From Clostridia bacterium (lineage in GTDB: Bacteria > Bacillota > Clostridia > Oscillospirales > CAG-272): a stretch of DNA of 64,000 nt. Positions within the stretch are counted from its first letter, which is position 1, and every line of letters begins with the position of its first letter. The stretch is taken from NCBI GenBank assembly GCA_017547755.1, contig JAFYOX010000113.1, positions 1-64,000 of the forward strand. Reading direction: 5' to 3'. The notes below the pieces were generated by a model that did not search any database, was not told the origin of the DNA, and was given only the letters and a program-made list of their open reading frames with translations. The translations under genes were made by a program, and so were the position numbers. Below are positions 8,418-16,914 of the stretch, in pieces.

Positions 8418-9791
8418 TCAGTCGTAATAACTCATGTTCCGCAGTTCCGCCGGCGTGTCGGTCACCCGTCCGCCCTGCATCCACCGTCTGCGGAAGATCC
8501 TGTTCCCCGCTCTTGCGTAAAGATACGTCATCCCATCGACGGTATCGAATTCGATCTCGCGCGGAACCAGTCCGTCCGGCAGCGGAACGATCGCGTCGAT
8601 CAGTCCGAACGAGCGGATGCACTGGATGCCCGCTTCCGTTGCGGCGTACAGGCGGTCGTCGGAAGACGCACACAAGTCGAAGGCTCCCGAAACATAGAAA
8701 TCCGTCTCCATATGCAGTGCGGCATGGACAAAACGTCCGGCAAGACCTCCGTCCGGACGGATGGTCATGGCGATCACGCCGCCGCTCTTTCCCATATACA
8801 GCCGGGTCATGTCGGGCGAAACGGCGAGCGGAACATTCCATACAGGCGCATCGCCGACCACACGGGAACTTCCGTCGTCTGCGGTAAAGCGGATGGTTCC
8901 GCGTTCCACGGTATATTTCCCTGCCGGTGTGACCGCATCGGTTTTCTGCGGGAAATCGTCCGTTTCTTCCCACGGATGTTCGAGGGAAATCAGCTTTTCC
9001 ATCCGCGGCGACAGTTTTTTCACCGCAACCGGCTCGGTGTCCCAGTTTTTCCAGAGGAAGCGCATCCGTTCAAGCGCGTTTTCCGGATTTCCGTTCCGGC
9101 TGCAGTGTCCCTCGCCGGGATAATACGCGCTCGCCATGTCGTATCCAGCGAACCGCAGAGCACGTTCGGCGTCGTCGGCAGCACAGTAGGAGCTGCCGAA
9201 ATAATCGTCCGGTTCGTGTTCGGAAAATTCCGTCCACACGCGGATGGGCTTCGTCTCGACCTTGCGGATGAGCGCGGGGATCTCGCGTCCGTTCCCCATC
9301 GAGAGAAAGCTCGGACTGCTCATGTACACGCGGCGGAAGACATCCGTCCGGTACCACGCCATATTCCACGCGGAAATGCCGCCGGATGAGCCGCCGGACG
9401 TCATGTGCAGATCGGGTGACGGCGAAATGTGCAGATCATACGTTTCGGTCAGGTACGGCAGAAGCTCGTCCGCGACAAAATCGGGATAATCGCGGGTAAA
9501 CATATCGTAATTGAGCATCCGCATTCCGCGCGGTGTTCCGCCGTCGAGCGGCAGAGTCCCGCTGACCACACCGACCGTGATGCACGGCGGCGCCTCGCCG
9601 GTTTCCGCCAGCTGTTCCATCGCCCATGCGTCCGCACGGTTCAGCCCGTCGTGCGTGACGAGCAGGGCGCAGTCATCCCGACCTTGTGCACACGCGGGAA
9701 CGTGGACAGAATACGGAAAAACGACGCCTTCGTACGTCCCTCTCGCGGTATAAGTCCCTTCGTGAATCGTTCCGGTAAGAGTAATTTCCAT
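8418..9791 (-). CDS. Esterase (alpha/beta hydrolase, EstD-like) fused to a beta-propeller-like domain
   Basis: 457 residues. Residues about 1-260 resemble the putative esterase family: nucleophile elbow GGSSGG with following AWNMAWYR, and a candidate catalytic His in YPGEGHCSRNG. Residues about 290-450 look like an incomplete SMP-30/gluconolactonase-type propeller (repeats such as DRLYAATEAGIQCI and DGMTYLYARAGNRIF). No signal peptide. It may de-esterify imported acylated sugars; the substrate is unknown. The start ATG at 9791 follows GAGGTG, which is preferred over a TTG five codons upstream. It sits between the sulfatase and the transporter operon. Confidence 0.7.
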   Translation of the reverse strand: MEITLTGTIHEGTYTARGTYEGVVFPYSVHVPACAQGRDDCALLVTHDGLNRADAWAMEQLAETGEAPPCITVGVVSGTLPLDGGTPRGMRMLNYDMFTRDYPDFVADELLPYLTETYDLHISPSPDLHMTSGGSSGGISAWNMAWYRTDVFRRVYMSSPSFLSMGNGREIPALIRKVETKPIRVWTEFSEHEPDDYFGSSYCAADDAERALRFAGYDMASAYYPGEGHCSRNGNPENALERMRFLWKNWDTEPVAVKKLSPRMEKLISLEHPWEETDDFPQKTDAVTPAGKYTVERGTIRFTADDGSSRVVGDAPVWNVPLAVSPDMTRLYMGKSGGVIAMTIRPDGGLAGRFVHAALHMETDFYVSGAFDLCASSDDRLYAATEAGIQCIRSFGLIDAIVPLPDGLVPREIEFDTVDGMTYLYARAGNRIFRRRWMQGGRVTDTPAELRNMSYYD

Positions 9792-9811
9792 AAAAACACC
9801 TCGCAAAAGCC

Positions 9812-9853
9812 GGAAAACGCCCGGATCTGCCTTGCAGTCCCCGGACGTTTTCC
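9812..9853 (-). terminator. Terminator-like hairpin after the sulfatase gene
   Basis: GGAAAACGCCCGG pairs with CCGGACGTTTTCC (one G-U pair) with a 16-nt loop; a short T stretch follows on the minus strand. Confidence 0.5.
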
Positions 9854-9863
9854 CTGTTATCTG

Positions 9864-11340
9864 TTAAAACAAACGGAATTCTTCCGTTTTTTCCGTTACA
9901 TTGCCCTGTTTGATCTCCTCGATCCGTTTTGCCATATCCCGTACGATCTTCGGATAGCGGTACGCCAGATTGCGCTGCTGTCCGATGTCATAGTCGAGGT
10001 TATAGAGCTGCGGATCGCGGGAATTCGCGGTTTCGGTATTGGTCGCACGCTGCAGGGGCACGCCGTCGTCCGGTTCGATGTACAGCCATTTTCCCTGCCG
10101 GAGAACTTTGCTCTTCCGCGTAGATCTCCTGCCGTCCGGATCCGTCCTCTCCGGTCAGCGCGCCGAAGAGGTTCACGCTGTCACACGCCGGAATGTCCGC
10201 ACCGAACATTTCCGCAAACGACGCCAGCAGGTCGACCTGCGAGAAAAGCGCGTGGGATACGCCCGGACGGATGTGTCCCGGCCAGCTTGCGAGGAACGGG
10301 ATCCGGATGCCGCCCTCGAACCGGCTGTATTTGCCGCCGCGCAGAGGTCCTGCCGGACGGTGTTCGCCGTTCAAATCGACCGCGCGGTCGATGTAGCCGT
10401 CGTCGAGAACGGGACCGTTGTCGCTTGAGAAGATCACGAGCGTATTTTCGAGCAGTCCGTTTTCCCGCAGGCAGTCCATGATCTCGCCGACGCACCAGTC
10501 CATTTCCGCGATCACGTCGCCGCGCGGACCGAGTCCGGTCGCGCCTTCGAACCGTTTCGACGGAAGACGGGGCACGTGCGGCTGATGCAGGGCGTAATAC
10601 AGGAAGAACGGATGGTCACGGTTTTCGTTCACGAACGTCTTCGCACGGCCGAGGAAGGTCTCGGCAAGGTCTTCGTCCCGCCAGAGCGCCGCCGTTCCGC
10701 CTTTCATATAGCCGATGCGTCCGACGCCGTTGACGATGGTCATGTCATGTCCGTGGGACGCCTTCATTTTCAAAAGTTCCGGATGATTCCGTCCGTCCGG
10801 CACTTCCGGGAACGGATTTTCTTCGACATCGTACAATACCGTGATCGGATCCGCCGGATCGAGATTCAGGACGTTCCGTCCGTCAAAGTACACGCACGGT
10901 ACCCGGTCGGCGGTCGCCGGGAAGATGAAGCATTCATCAAAGCCGACGTCCAGCGGCGTCCGGTCCACGGGACGGTTCCAGTCGATGGGGGCTTTGCCGT
11001 CGCTCAGCCCGAGATGCCACTTGCCGACCACCGCCGTCCGGTAGCCGTTGTCGCGGAACAGCTGCGGCAGGGTGTATACCCCTTCGTCAATGATGCACGC
11101 CGCGTCGCCGGGCAGGATATGTACCCCCTGCCGTCTCGACGGATAGCGTCCGGTCATCAGCGAATACCGCGCGGGCGTACATACCGGCGAGGTCGAATAC
11201 GCCTGCGAAAACCGGAGCCCGTCTTCCGCCAGCGCATCCACGTTTGGCGTCGCAATGTCTTCGGCACCGTAGCACCCGAGATCGCCGTATCCGAGGTCAT
11301 CCGCATAAATAACCACAACATTCGGTTTGCAATTTCCCAT
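9864..11340 (-). CDS. Cys-type sulfatase, interrupted by a frameshift near the C-terminus
   Basis: The main frame (stop at 10000) encodes the alkaline-phosphatase-fold sulfatase core: metal-binding DD in YADDLGYGD, the formylglycine motif C-T-P-A-R, GKWHLG, and SSDNGP. It has no signal peptide, so it acts in the cytoplasm on imported sulfated sugars. At the four-base T run 10089-10092 (AAAA on the coding strand) the frame breaks: after SSPAGK the next frame continues WLYIEPDDGVPLQ and then the expected end (YNLDYDIGQQRNLA...), stopping at 9864. All catalytic residues are upstream of the break. A homopolymer sequencing error and a real mutation are equally possible. The Cys must be converted to formylglycine by a maturase; I cannot assign one here. 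Confidence 0.8.
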
Positions 11341-11382
11341 ATTTTATATATCCTCTTGTCTGAAAAGGTTTCGGAAAGGGGT

Positions 11383-11419
11383 TCGGGGAAAACCCTTTCC
11401 TAAAAAGGGTTTTCCCCGA
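11383..11419 (-). repeat. Long-stem hairpin repeat (family H), copy 1
   Basis: TCGGGGAAAACCCTTT and AAAGGGTTTTCCCCGA form a perfect 16-bp stem with a 5-nt loop, immediately after the PHP-domain gene. Flanks (GGAAAGGGGTTCGG) match other family members at 24559, 24746, 26149, 27477 and 63079. It probably acts as a transcription terminator. Confidence 0.7.
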
Positions 11420-11429
11420 GAAACTTCAA

Positions 11430-12350
11430 TTAATCCATAAAAATCGGGTTCGTCCATGCGTACTTGCCGTCCTTGTCGATGACGGTTGCACGGATGTACT
11501 TGTAGCCTTCACCGATGTTGAATTCGGCGCGGGTAAGCTTGCCGTCAGCGGAACGGAAGATGCGGGTCGGGTGCATATCGCTGTGGAAACGGATCTTCGA
11601 TACTTCGGAACATTCCACAACGGCAACGCCGTTTTCCACATAGAAATTATAGATCTCCGGACCGCAGGAAGAATAGAACGCACCGTCCTTCAGTGCCGCG
11701 AGGATCGCATTGATGTTGTTTTCCGCACGGACCATGACCCAGCCCTTACAGTGATGGTTCATCGCGTGGCCGTCGTCGGTCGCAACGCCGTAGATCCGCT
11801 TGCCCTGACCGAGGATTTCATCCCAGTATGCCGCGTCGGTATCCATGTCGTCTTCGATCACGCAGCCGCTGTTCCAGATTTCCATCGCGAAGTTGCCTTC
11901 GAGCTTTTCGAAATAGCGCGCCGGCGTGGAGCTCCATTCCGGATGGCAGTAGATCGTCATGTTGCCGTTGGCGTGGATCTCGTCAAGGTAGGGCTGGTAT
12001 TCTTCCTGATTCTTCGCCTTGCCGGAATCGAGCTTCTGGTCCTGATCGTAGCCGTTGCCGTCTTCCTTTGCGGGACCGATGCAGACGGTGTGGAAGCAGC
12101 GGAAGCCCTTGCCGTGTTCAAACGTGTTGTCGTATTCCATCCCGGGGATGATCGTGATCGGGATCTCCGGTGCGAAATTGGTGTAGTTGTAGTAGCGGTG
12201 GTCGGTCAGCGCGAGAAAATCGTAGCCGTTTTCATGATGCAGACGGATAACGTCTTCCGGAGTGCCGCGGCCGTCCGAACGGGTGGTATGGCAGTGAAGA
12301 CCGCCCTTGAGCATTTTTTCGCTTCCCGCAAATGCCTGCTGCTGTTTCAT
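11430..12350 (-). CDS. PHP-domain phosphoesterase/metal-dependent hydrolase
   Basis: 306 residues. The N-terminal PHP signature GLHCHTTRSDGRGTPED provides His-x-His and Asp metal ligands; further ligands are likely in ALTDHRYY, IPGMEY, YCHPEW and the final ATDDGHAM. The C-terminal 90 residues form a beta-rich domain (ADGKLTRAEF...YIRATVIDKDGKYAWTNPIF) seen in stand-alone PHP proteins of this type. ATG at 12350 is preferred to the one six codons upstream because GAAAGGAAA precedes it. The substrate is not evident; context is sugar import and desulfation. Confidence 0.8.
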   Translation of the reverse strand: MKQQQAFAGSEKMLKGGLHCHTTRSDGRGTPEDVIRLHHENGYDFLALTDHRYYNYTNFAPEIPITIIPGMEYDNTFEHGKGFRCFHTVCIGPAKEDGNGYDQDQKLDSGKAKNQEEYQPYLDEIHANGNMTIYCHPEWSSTPARYFEKLEGNFAMEIWNSGCVIEDDMDTDAAYWDEILGQGKRIYGVATDDGHAMNHHCKGWVMVRAENNINAILAALKDGAFYSSCGPEIYNFYVENGVAVVECSEVSKIRFHSDMHPTRIFRSADGKLTRAEFNIGEGYKYIRATVIDKDGKYAWTNPIFMD

Positions 12351-12408
12351 AATGATATTTCCTTTCAAAGTTCGTTTTCACAGAATCGGTCGGTTGACCT
12401 GTATGGAC

Positions 12409-12437
12409 ATTATACAATATTTCTTCCGGAATTACAA
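12409..12437 (-). promoter_or_regulatory. Promoter of the PHP-domain gene
   Basis: TTGTAA (12437-12432), 17-nt spacer, TATAAT (12414-12409) on the minus strand. Confidence 0.8.
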
Positions 12438-12466
12438 TAGAAATTGGCAGTTTTCCGCATATCCGG

Positions 12467-12495
12467 TTGATTTGCCGGGGGATGTGTGCTATAAT
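12467..12495 (+). promoter_or_regulatory. Promoter of the first MATE gene
   Basis: TTGATT (12467-12472), 17-nt spacer, TATAAT (12490-12495), about 60 nt before the start codon. Confidence 0.8.
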
Positions 12496-12554
12496 CAGTT
12501 TCAGAACGCTTTCTTCCGATAAAACGTATTATTTTACAGAAAGAGATATCCGCC

Positions 12555-13967
12555 ATGCAACTGCCGCAGTTCCTACGAAAACTCATCCTGCCGGAATATA
12601 TGGTCAAGCCGTCCCAGAAGCTCGGCGATGACTATCCTGCCGGAGAGATGTACCGCAATTTTGTCCGCATCGCGTGGCCTGCGCTGATGGAATCCGTCCT
12701 GATCGGTCTGGTATCGTTCGTGGACTCGGTGATGGTCTCCACGGTCGGCGAAACCGCCGTGGCCGCCGTCGGTCTGACCAATCAGCCGCGCCTGCTGTTC
12801 TATGCGATCTTTCTTTCCCTGAGCATCGCCGTCAACGCGATGGTCAGCCGACGGTTCGGCGAAAAAAATCAGGAAGGCGCGAACCGCTGTCTCGCCATGG
12901 TCCTTCCGCTGGCGTTCGGGCTGTGCGCGGTCTTCACGGTGATCGCCTTTGCCGTCTCGCGTCCCCTGCTCCTCTTTGCCGGCGCGCAGGAAGATACGAT
13001 CGAACTCGCCATTCCCTATTTCCGTATCTGTATGGTCGGGATGAACTTCACGGTCATTTCACTGATCATCAACGCCGCACAGCGCGGCTGCGGGAACACC
13101 CGCATTTCCATGACAACGAACCTCTCCGCCAATGCCGTCAACGTCGTTTTCAACGCGGTCCTCATCAACGGTCTGCTGTTCTTCCCGAAAATGGGCGTCA
13201 TGGGTGCGGCGGTCGCCACCATGCTCGGCAACATCGCCTCCGCAGTCATTTCGATCCGCTCCGTCTGCATCCGGGACCGTTTCCTCCGTCTGCGTCCGGC
13301 AGATATGTGCAGATGGGATCTCGATCAGCTGAAAACCGTCTTTTCCATCGGCAGCGGCTCCCTCGTTGAGCAGATCTTCATGCGGATCGGGTTCTTCTCC
13401 TACGCGAAGCTCGTCGCGGAACTCGGCACGATGGAATTTGCCACTCACCAGATCGTCATGAGCATCATCACGCTGTCCTTCACCGTCGGCGACGGTCTCG
13501 GAACGGCGTCCTCCGCCCTTGTCGGACAGAACCTCGGACGGAAACGTCCGGATATGTCGATCATCTACGGACGGATCGGTCAGCGTTTCGGCGCGTGTAT
13601 CAGCGTATTTCTCGTTCTGATCTTCACCTTTGCCGGAGGTTTCCTCGTCCGGCTGTTCTCGGACGACCCGGAAGTCATCCGCGTGGGCCGCATCCTTCTC
13701 TACATCGTCGCCGTGACCGCGCCGTTCCAGGTATCGCAGGTCATCAGCCGCGGATGTCTCAACGGTGCGGGCGATACCCGTTACACCGCGCTCGTATCGT
13801 TCGTTTCGATCGCGCTCGTCCGTCCGGTCCTGACGTACATCCTCTGTTATCCGATGGGACTCGGCGTCTACGGCGCGTGGATCTCGCTTCTGATCGACCA
13901 GGTCACCCGCTTCGGCTTCACGATATTCCGCTACCGGGGCGACCAGTGGTACAAAAAGAAGGTATAA
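12555..13967 (+). CDS. MATE family multidrug/cation efflux transporter
   Basis: 470 residues with about 12 hydrophobic segments and the two-fold internal repeat of MATE transporters (first half: PALMESVLIGLVSFVDSVMVS; second half: SGSLVEQIFMRIGFFSYAK). Family members export cationic drugs or metabolites using Na+ or H+ gradients across the cytoplasmic membrane. The ribosome binding site before ATG 12555 is weak (GAAAGAGA), so a start at codon 17 (MVKPSQK) is possible. The HAD phosphatase gene begins 22 nt after the stop and is probably co-transcribed. Confidence 0.92.
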   Translation: MQLPQFLRKLILPEYMVKPSQKLGDDYPAGEMYRNFVRIAWPALMESVLIGLVSFVDSVMVSTVGETAVAAVGLTNQPRLLFYAIFLSLSIAVNAMVSRRFGEKNQEGANRCLAMVLPLAFGLCAVFTVIAFAVSRPLLLFAGAQEDTIELAIPYFRICMVGMNFTVISLIINAAQRGCGNTRISMTTNLSANAVNVVFNAVLINGLLFFPKMGVMGAAVATMLGNIASAVISIRSVCIRDRFLRLRPADMCRWDLDQLKTVFSIGSGSLVEQIFMRIGFFSYAKLVAELGTMEFATHQIVMSIITLSFTVGDGLGTASSALVGQNLGRKRPDMSIIYGRIGQRFGACISVFLVLIFTFAGGFLVRLFSDDPEVIRVGRILLYIVAVTAPFQVSQVISRGCLNGAGDTRYTALVSFVSIALVRPVLTYILCYPMGLGVYGAWISLLIDQVTRFGFTIFRYRGDQWYKKKV

Positions 13968-13989
13968 TTTATTCCTTGAAAGGGATTTT

Positions 13990-14634
13990 ATGAATCACTC
14001 TGTCTATATTTTCGACTTTGACGGCACCCTCGTCGATTCCATGCCGGCATGGTCGGAGAAAATGCTCAACATCCTCCGCACCACCGGTACGCCGTATCCC
14101 GCCGATGTCATCAAGTATATCACGACCCTCGGCGATGCCGGCACCGCAAAGTATTTCCGCGACGAACTGCACGTTCCGCTGACCATTGAAGAAATGTACG
14201 TCATGATGGACGACTATGCCCTGCCGCGATACCGCGATGTCATTCCGCTGAAGGAAGGTGTGCGCGATTATCTGACGATGCTCCGCGAAAACGGATGCAG
14301 TCTGCACGTGCTGACGGCAAGTCCGCACAAAATGGTCGATCCGTGCCTGAAGCGGCTCGGAATCTACGATCTGTTCGGCAATGTCTGGAGCACCGACGAC
14401 TTCGGGATGCCGAAATCCGATCCGGCGATCTACAGGGAAGCCGTCCGGAAAATCGGCGCGGAGATCACGGACGCCGTCTTCTTCGACGACAACATCAACG
14501 CGGTGAAGACCGCACGGGAAGCCGGGCTGTACACCGTCGGCGTGTACGACGCGACCGGCGAAGATTTCGCGGACGAAATGAAAACAGCGGCGAACCGGTA
14601 TTTTTCCACGTTCGCCGGTGCACCGCTGTTATAA
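13990..14634 (+). CDS. HAD-family phosphatase (phosphoglycolate phosphatase-like)
   Basis: 214 residues. HAD motif I FDFDGTLVDS, motif II LTASPHKM, motif III with Lys in GMPKSDP, and motif IV FFDDNINAV are all visible, with a helical cap between motifs I and II (subclass I). The likely substrates are small phosphorylated metabolites such as sugar phosphates; specificity cannot be read. AAAGGGA precedes ATG. The gene converges on the serine hydrolase gene with only 6 nt between stops and no obvious terminator. Confidence 0.88.
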   Translation: MNHSVYIFDFDGTLVDSMPAWSEKMLNILRTTGTPYPADVIKYITTLGDAGTAKYFRDELHVPLTIEEMYVMMDDYALPRYRDVIPLKEGVRDYLTMLRENGCSLHVLTASPHKMVDPCLKRLGIYDLFGNVWSTDDFGMPKSDPAIYREAVRKIGAEITDAVFFDDNINAVKTAREAGLYTVGVYDATGEDFADEMKTAANRYFSTFAGAPLL

Positions 14635-14640
14635 ATTCCG

Positions 14641-15843
14641 TTATTCCAGTTCGCCGAGGTTTTCCATGACCGCTTTTTCGATGTGTCTGGCTGTGAGGGC
14701 ACCGGAACCGCCTGCCGTGGTCATGTTCGACAGGTAGACCGCGCAGAGGTCTCTTGCCGGATCGCACCAGAAATGCGTTCCGTAAGCACCCGACCAGCCG
14801 TACGCACCCGTACGGAGCGGCCGCTGGGAACCGTTGTCCGCCAGAACCACGCGCATACTGAGCCCCCACGAATACGTCGCATCCGTTCCCGGAACCATCG
14901 GACGGAGCTGACGGCTCCGCATCATCTGTACGGTGTCCGGAGACAGGATCCGTACGCCGCCGCTTTCGCCGTCGGAAAGGAGCATATGCGCGAACCGTGT
15001 ATAGTCCGCAAGGCACGATACCAACCCTGCGCCGCCCGAATGATACGTGATCGGGCAGGAACCGAAGACAAACCGTCCCATATCGACCGGGGCGGTTTTT
15101 CCTTTTTCCACAGTCTCGTGCATCTGCACCATTCTTCCCCACTGCTCTTCCGTCGGAACGAAACAGGTATCCGTCATGCCGAGGGGATCGAAGAGATTTT
15201 TCTTTGCAAATTCCGCATAGGTCATGCCGGACGTGATTTCCACGAGATGCGCAAGAACGTCAAATCCGACCAGTCCGCTGTAGGAAAACGCCGAGGACGG
15301 ATCGAATTCGAGATACGAATGCGCCCAGTCGTCGATCCTGGAACCGAGCGTATCGCCGGCTGCAAAGCCGGGATTCCGGCAGAATTTCCCGAACCACGCA
15401 CCGGAACCGAGACCGGACGAGTGGGTCAGCAGATCGCGCACGGTGAAATCGTACGGTGCGGGATGGGTCCCGGTGAGGTTTCCTTCACGGTCAACTTCGG
15501 CGACCTGCATTCCGGACAGCTGCGGCAGATATTTTCCCGCCGGATCATCGAGGGATAGCTTTCCGCGTTCGACCTGGAGCATCGTACAGACCGCCGTGAC
15601 CGGCTTGGTCATGGACGCCATGCGGAACAGGTGGGAATCGGTCAGCAAAGCAGACTTTTCCGCATCCGCGAAGCCGTGATTCTTATGATACACGGTTTTG
15701 TTTCTGCACACGATCCGGATCGCCGCGCAGGTGACGAGTCCGTCGGCGATATCTTCCGCAGTCATGCGGTCGACAGCGGCACTCAGACCGGCGGAAAGTC
15801 CGGTTTCTTCCGGAGAAGCATACGGATATACAGATTCCGTCAT
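14641..15843 (-). CDS. Serine hydrolase of the class C beta-lactamase/esterase fold
   Basis: 400 residues. The S-x-x-K catalytic tetrad is SMTK (in FRMASMTKPVTAV), the second motif is YSG in FSYSGLVGFD, and the third KTG-equivalent is HSGG. No signal peptide, which argues against a periplasmic/secreted penicillin-binding role and for an intracellular esterase or peptidase. The ATG at 15843 has AAGGAGG upstream; longer readings run back into the previous gene. It is the last gene of an operon with two glycosidase-like genes (14-nt gap), so it may deacylate a glycan-derived substrate. Confidence 0.82.
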   Translation of the reverse strand: MTESVYPYASPEETGLSAGLSAAVDRMTAEDIADGLVTCAAIRIVCRNKTVYHKNHGFADAEKSALLTDSHLFRMASMTKPVTAVCTMLQVERGKLSLDDPAGKYLPQLSGMQVAEVDREGNLTGTHPAPYDFTVRDLLTHSSGLGSGAWFGKFCRNPGFAAGDTLGSRIDDWAHSYLEFDPSSAFSYSGLVGFDVLAHLVEITSGMTYAEFAKKNLFDPLGMTDTCFVPTEEQWGRMVQMHETVEKGKTAPVDMGRFVFGSCPITYHSGGAGLVSCLADYTRFAHMLLSDGESGGVRILSPDTVQMMRSRQLRPMVPGTDATYSWGLSMRVVLADNGSQRPLRTGAYGWSGAYGTHFWCDPARDLCAVYLSNMTTAGGSGALTARHIEKAVMENLGELE

Positions 15844-15857
15844 GGGAAAAGTCCTCC

Positions 15858-16874
15858 TTATTTCAGATAGAGTTCGCGGATCGCTTCCTTCGCCGCATAG
15901 AATGCCGGCTTCGGATTGCAGTCGTAATCGCAGAGTCCCCAGTAGCATTCGGCGGGACAGTCCTCTTTATGGCAGTGCCAGCAGGTCTTCGCGTCGGAGA
16001 AGCAGAACATGAAATTTCCGAGAACATGCGGATGTTCGGCGAAAATTTCAAGACCGCGGCGCATATACGCCGCCTGTACTTCCTCGTTGTGACCGCCGGG
16101 CATTTCGTTGCACCATGCCTTGTGGTAGCAGACCGGTTCGAGGTTTTCCGTATTGTCGGGGCAGTTCCAGAGTTCTTCCGGCTTCAGGGTCACACCGCGG
16201 CTGGAGTAGCCCCATTCGTTGACGAGGATCGGCAGATGATATGCGTCCCACATTTCGTCGAGGGTCGTCCACCAGTCTTCAATGGTGCCGCCCTGCCACG
16301 ATCCGTAATACTGGTCGTCTCCCACATAGCCGAACGGGTGATCCCCGGAGAAGAGCTTATATCCGATCTCGCGGCTGCGCGGATTCCACGATGCGAAATT
16401 GGTTCCGCAGACGGCGTCCGGATTGACGTCGCGGATGCCGAGCGCGGTCCGGCGGCAGGTCTCGATGCAGATATCGAGCGGAACATTGCCGGAGAAGGTG
16501 GGGATATCGAGTTCGTTCATGCACTGCCAGAGCGAATGTGCGAGGCTTCCGAGATCTTCACACATGAACTGTGCGGCACGGCGGACATTCCTATAGAATT
16601 CGTCGGTTCCGTAAGTGCCGCAGATTTCTTCCTTGAAGCCGAAAATGGTGGGAGTGGACGGCATAACGTGCAGTCCGGCGGCGACGGCTTCCTCGAATTC
16701 CGCCTTGATGCGCTTCCAGTGCGCACTGACGGTACCGTCGATTTTGTCTTCCCACGGGAAGGGGATATTCAGGCGGATCCAGTCCACGCCGAGTTCATGC
16801 ACCAGATCGTAGCGTTTCTGCGGGGTATAGGCGTACACGATCCCGCGGATCTTGTCTTTTGCTTCGATTTTCAT
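15858..16874 (-). CDS. Clan-A-type glycoside hydrolase (TIM barrel), family not assigned
   Basis: 338 residues. The fold reads as a (beta/alpha)8 barrel: DWIRLNIPFPW near residue 32, a candidate acid/base in MNELDIP, and a candidate nucleophile in LVNEWGYSSRG, spaced as in GH5/GH39/GH79-like clan A enzymes. The protein is cysteine-rich near its end (WHCHKEDCPAECYWGLCDYDC), possibly a metal or structural site. No signal peptide. AGGAGG precedes ATG. It follows the GH39-like gene by 40 nt and precedes the serine hydrolase by 14 nt. Confidence 0.68.
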   Translation of the reverse strand: MKIEAKDKIRGIVYAYTPQKRYDLVHELGVDWIRLNIPFPWEDKIDGTVSAHWKRIKAEFEEAVAAGLHVMPSTPTIFGFKEEICGTYGTDEFYRNVRRAAQFMCEDLGSLAHSLWQCMNELDIPTFSGNVPLDICIETCRRTALGIRDVNPDAVCGTNFASWNPRSREIGYKLFSGDHPFGYVGDDQYYGSWQGGTIEDWWTTLDEMWDAYHLPILVNEWGYSSRGVTLKPEELWNCPDNTENLEPVCYHKAWCNEMPGGHNEEVQAAYMRRGLEIFAEHPHVLGNFMFCFSDAKTCWHCHKEDCPAECYWGLCDYDCNPKPAFYAAKEAIRELYLK

Positions 16875-16914
16875 AGGGAAATCCTCCTGTTCTGATGGTA
16901 TTATGGTTGAAAAT

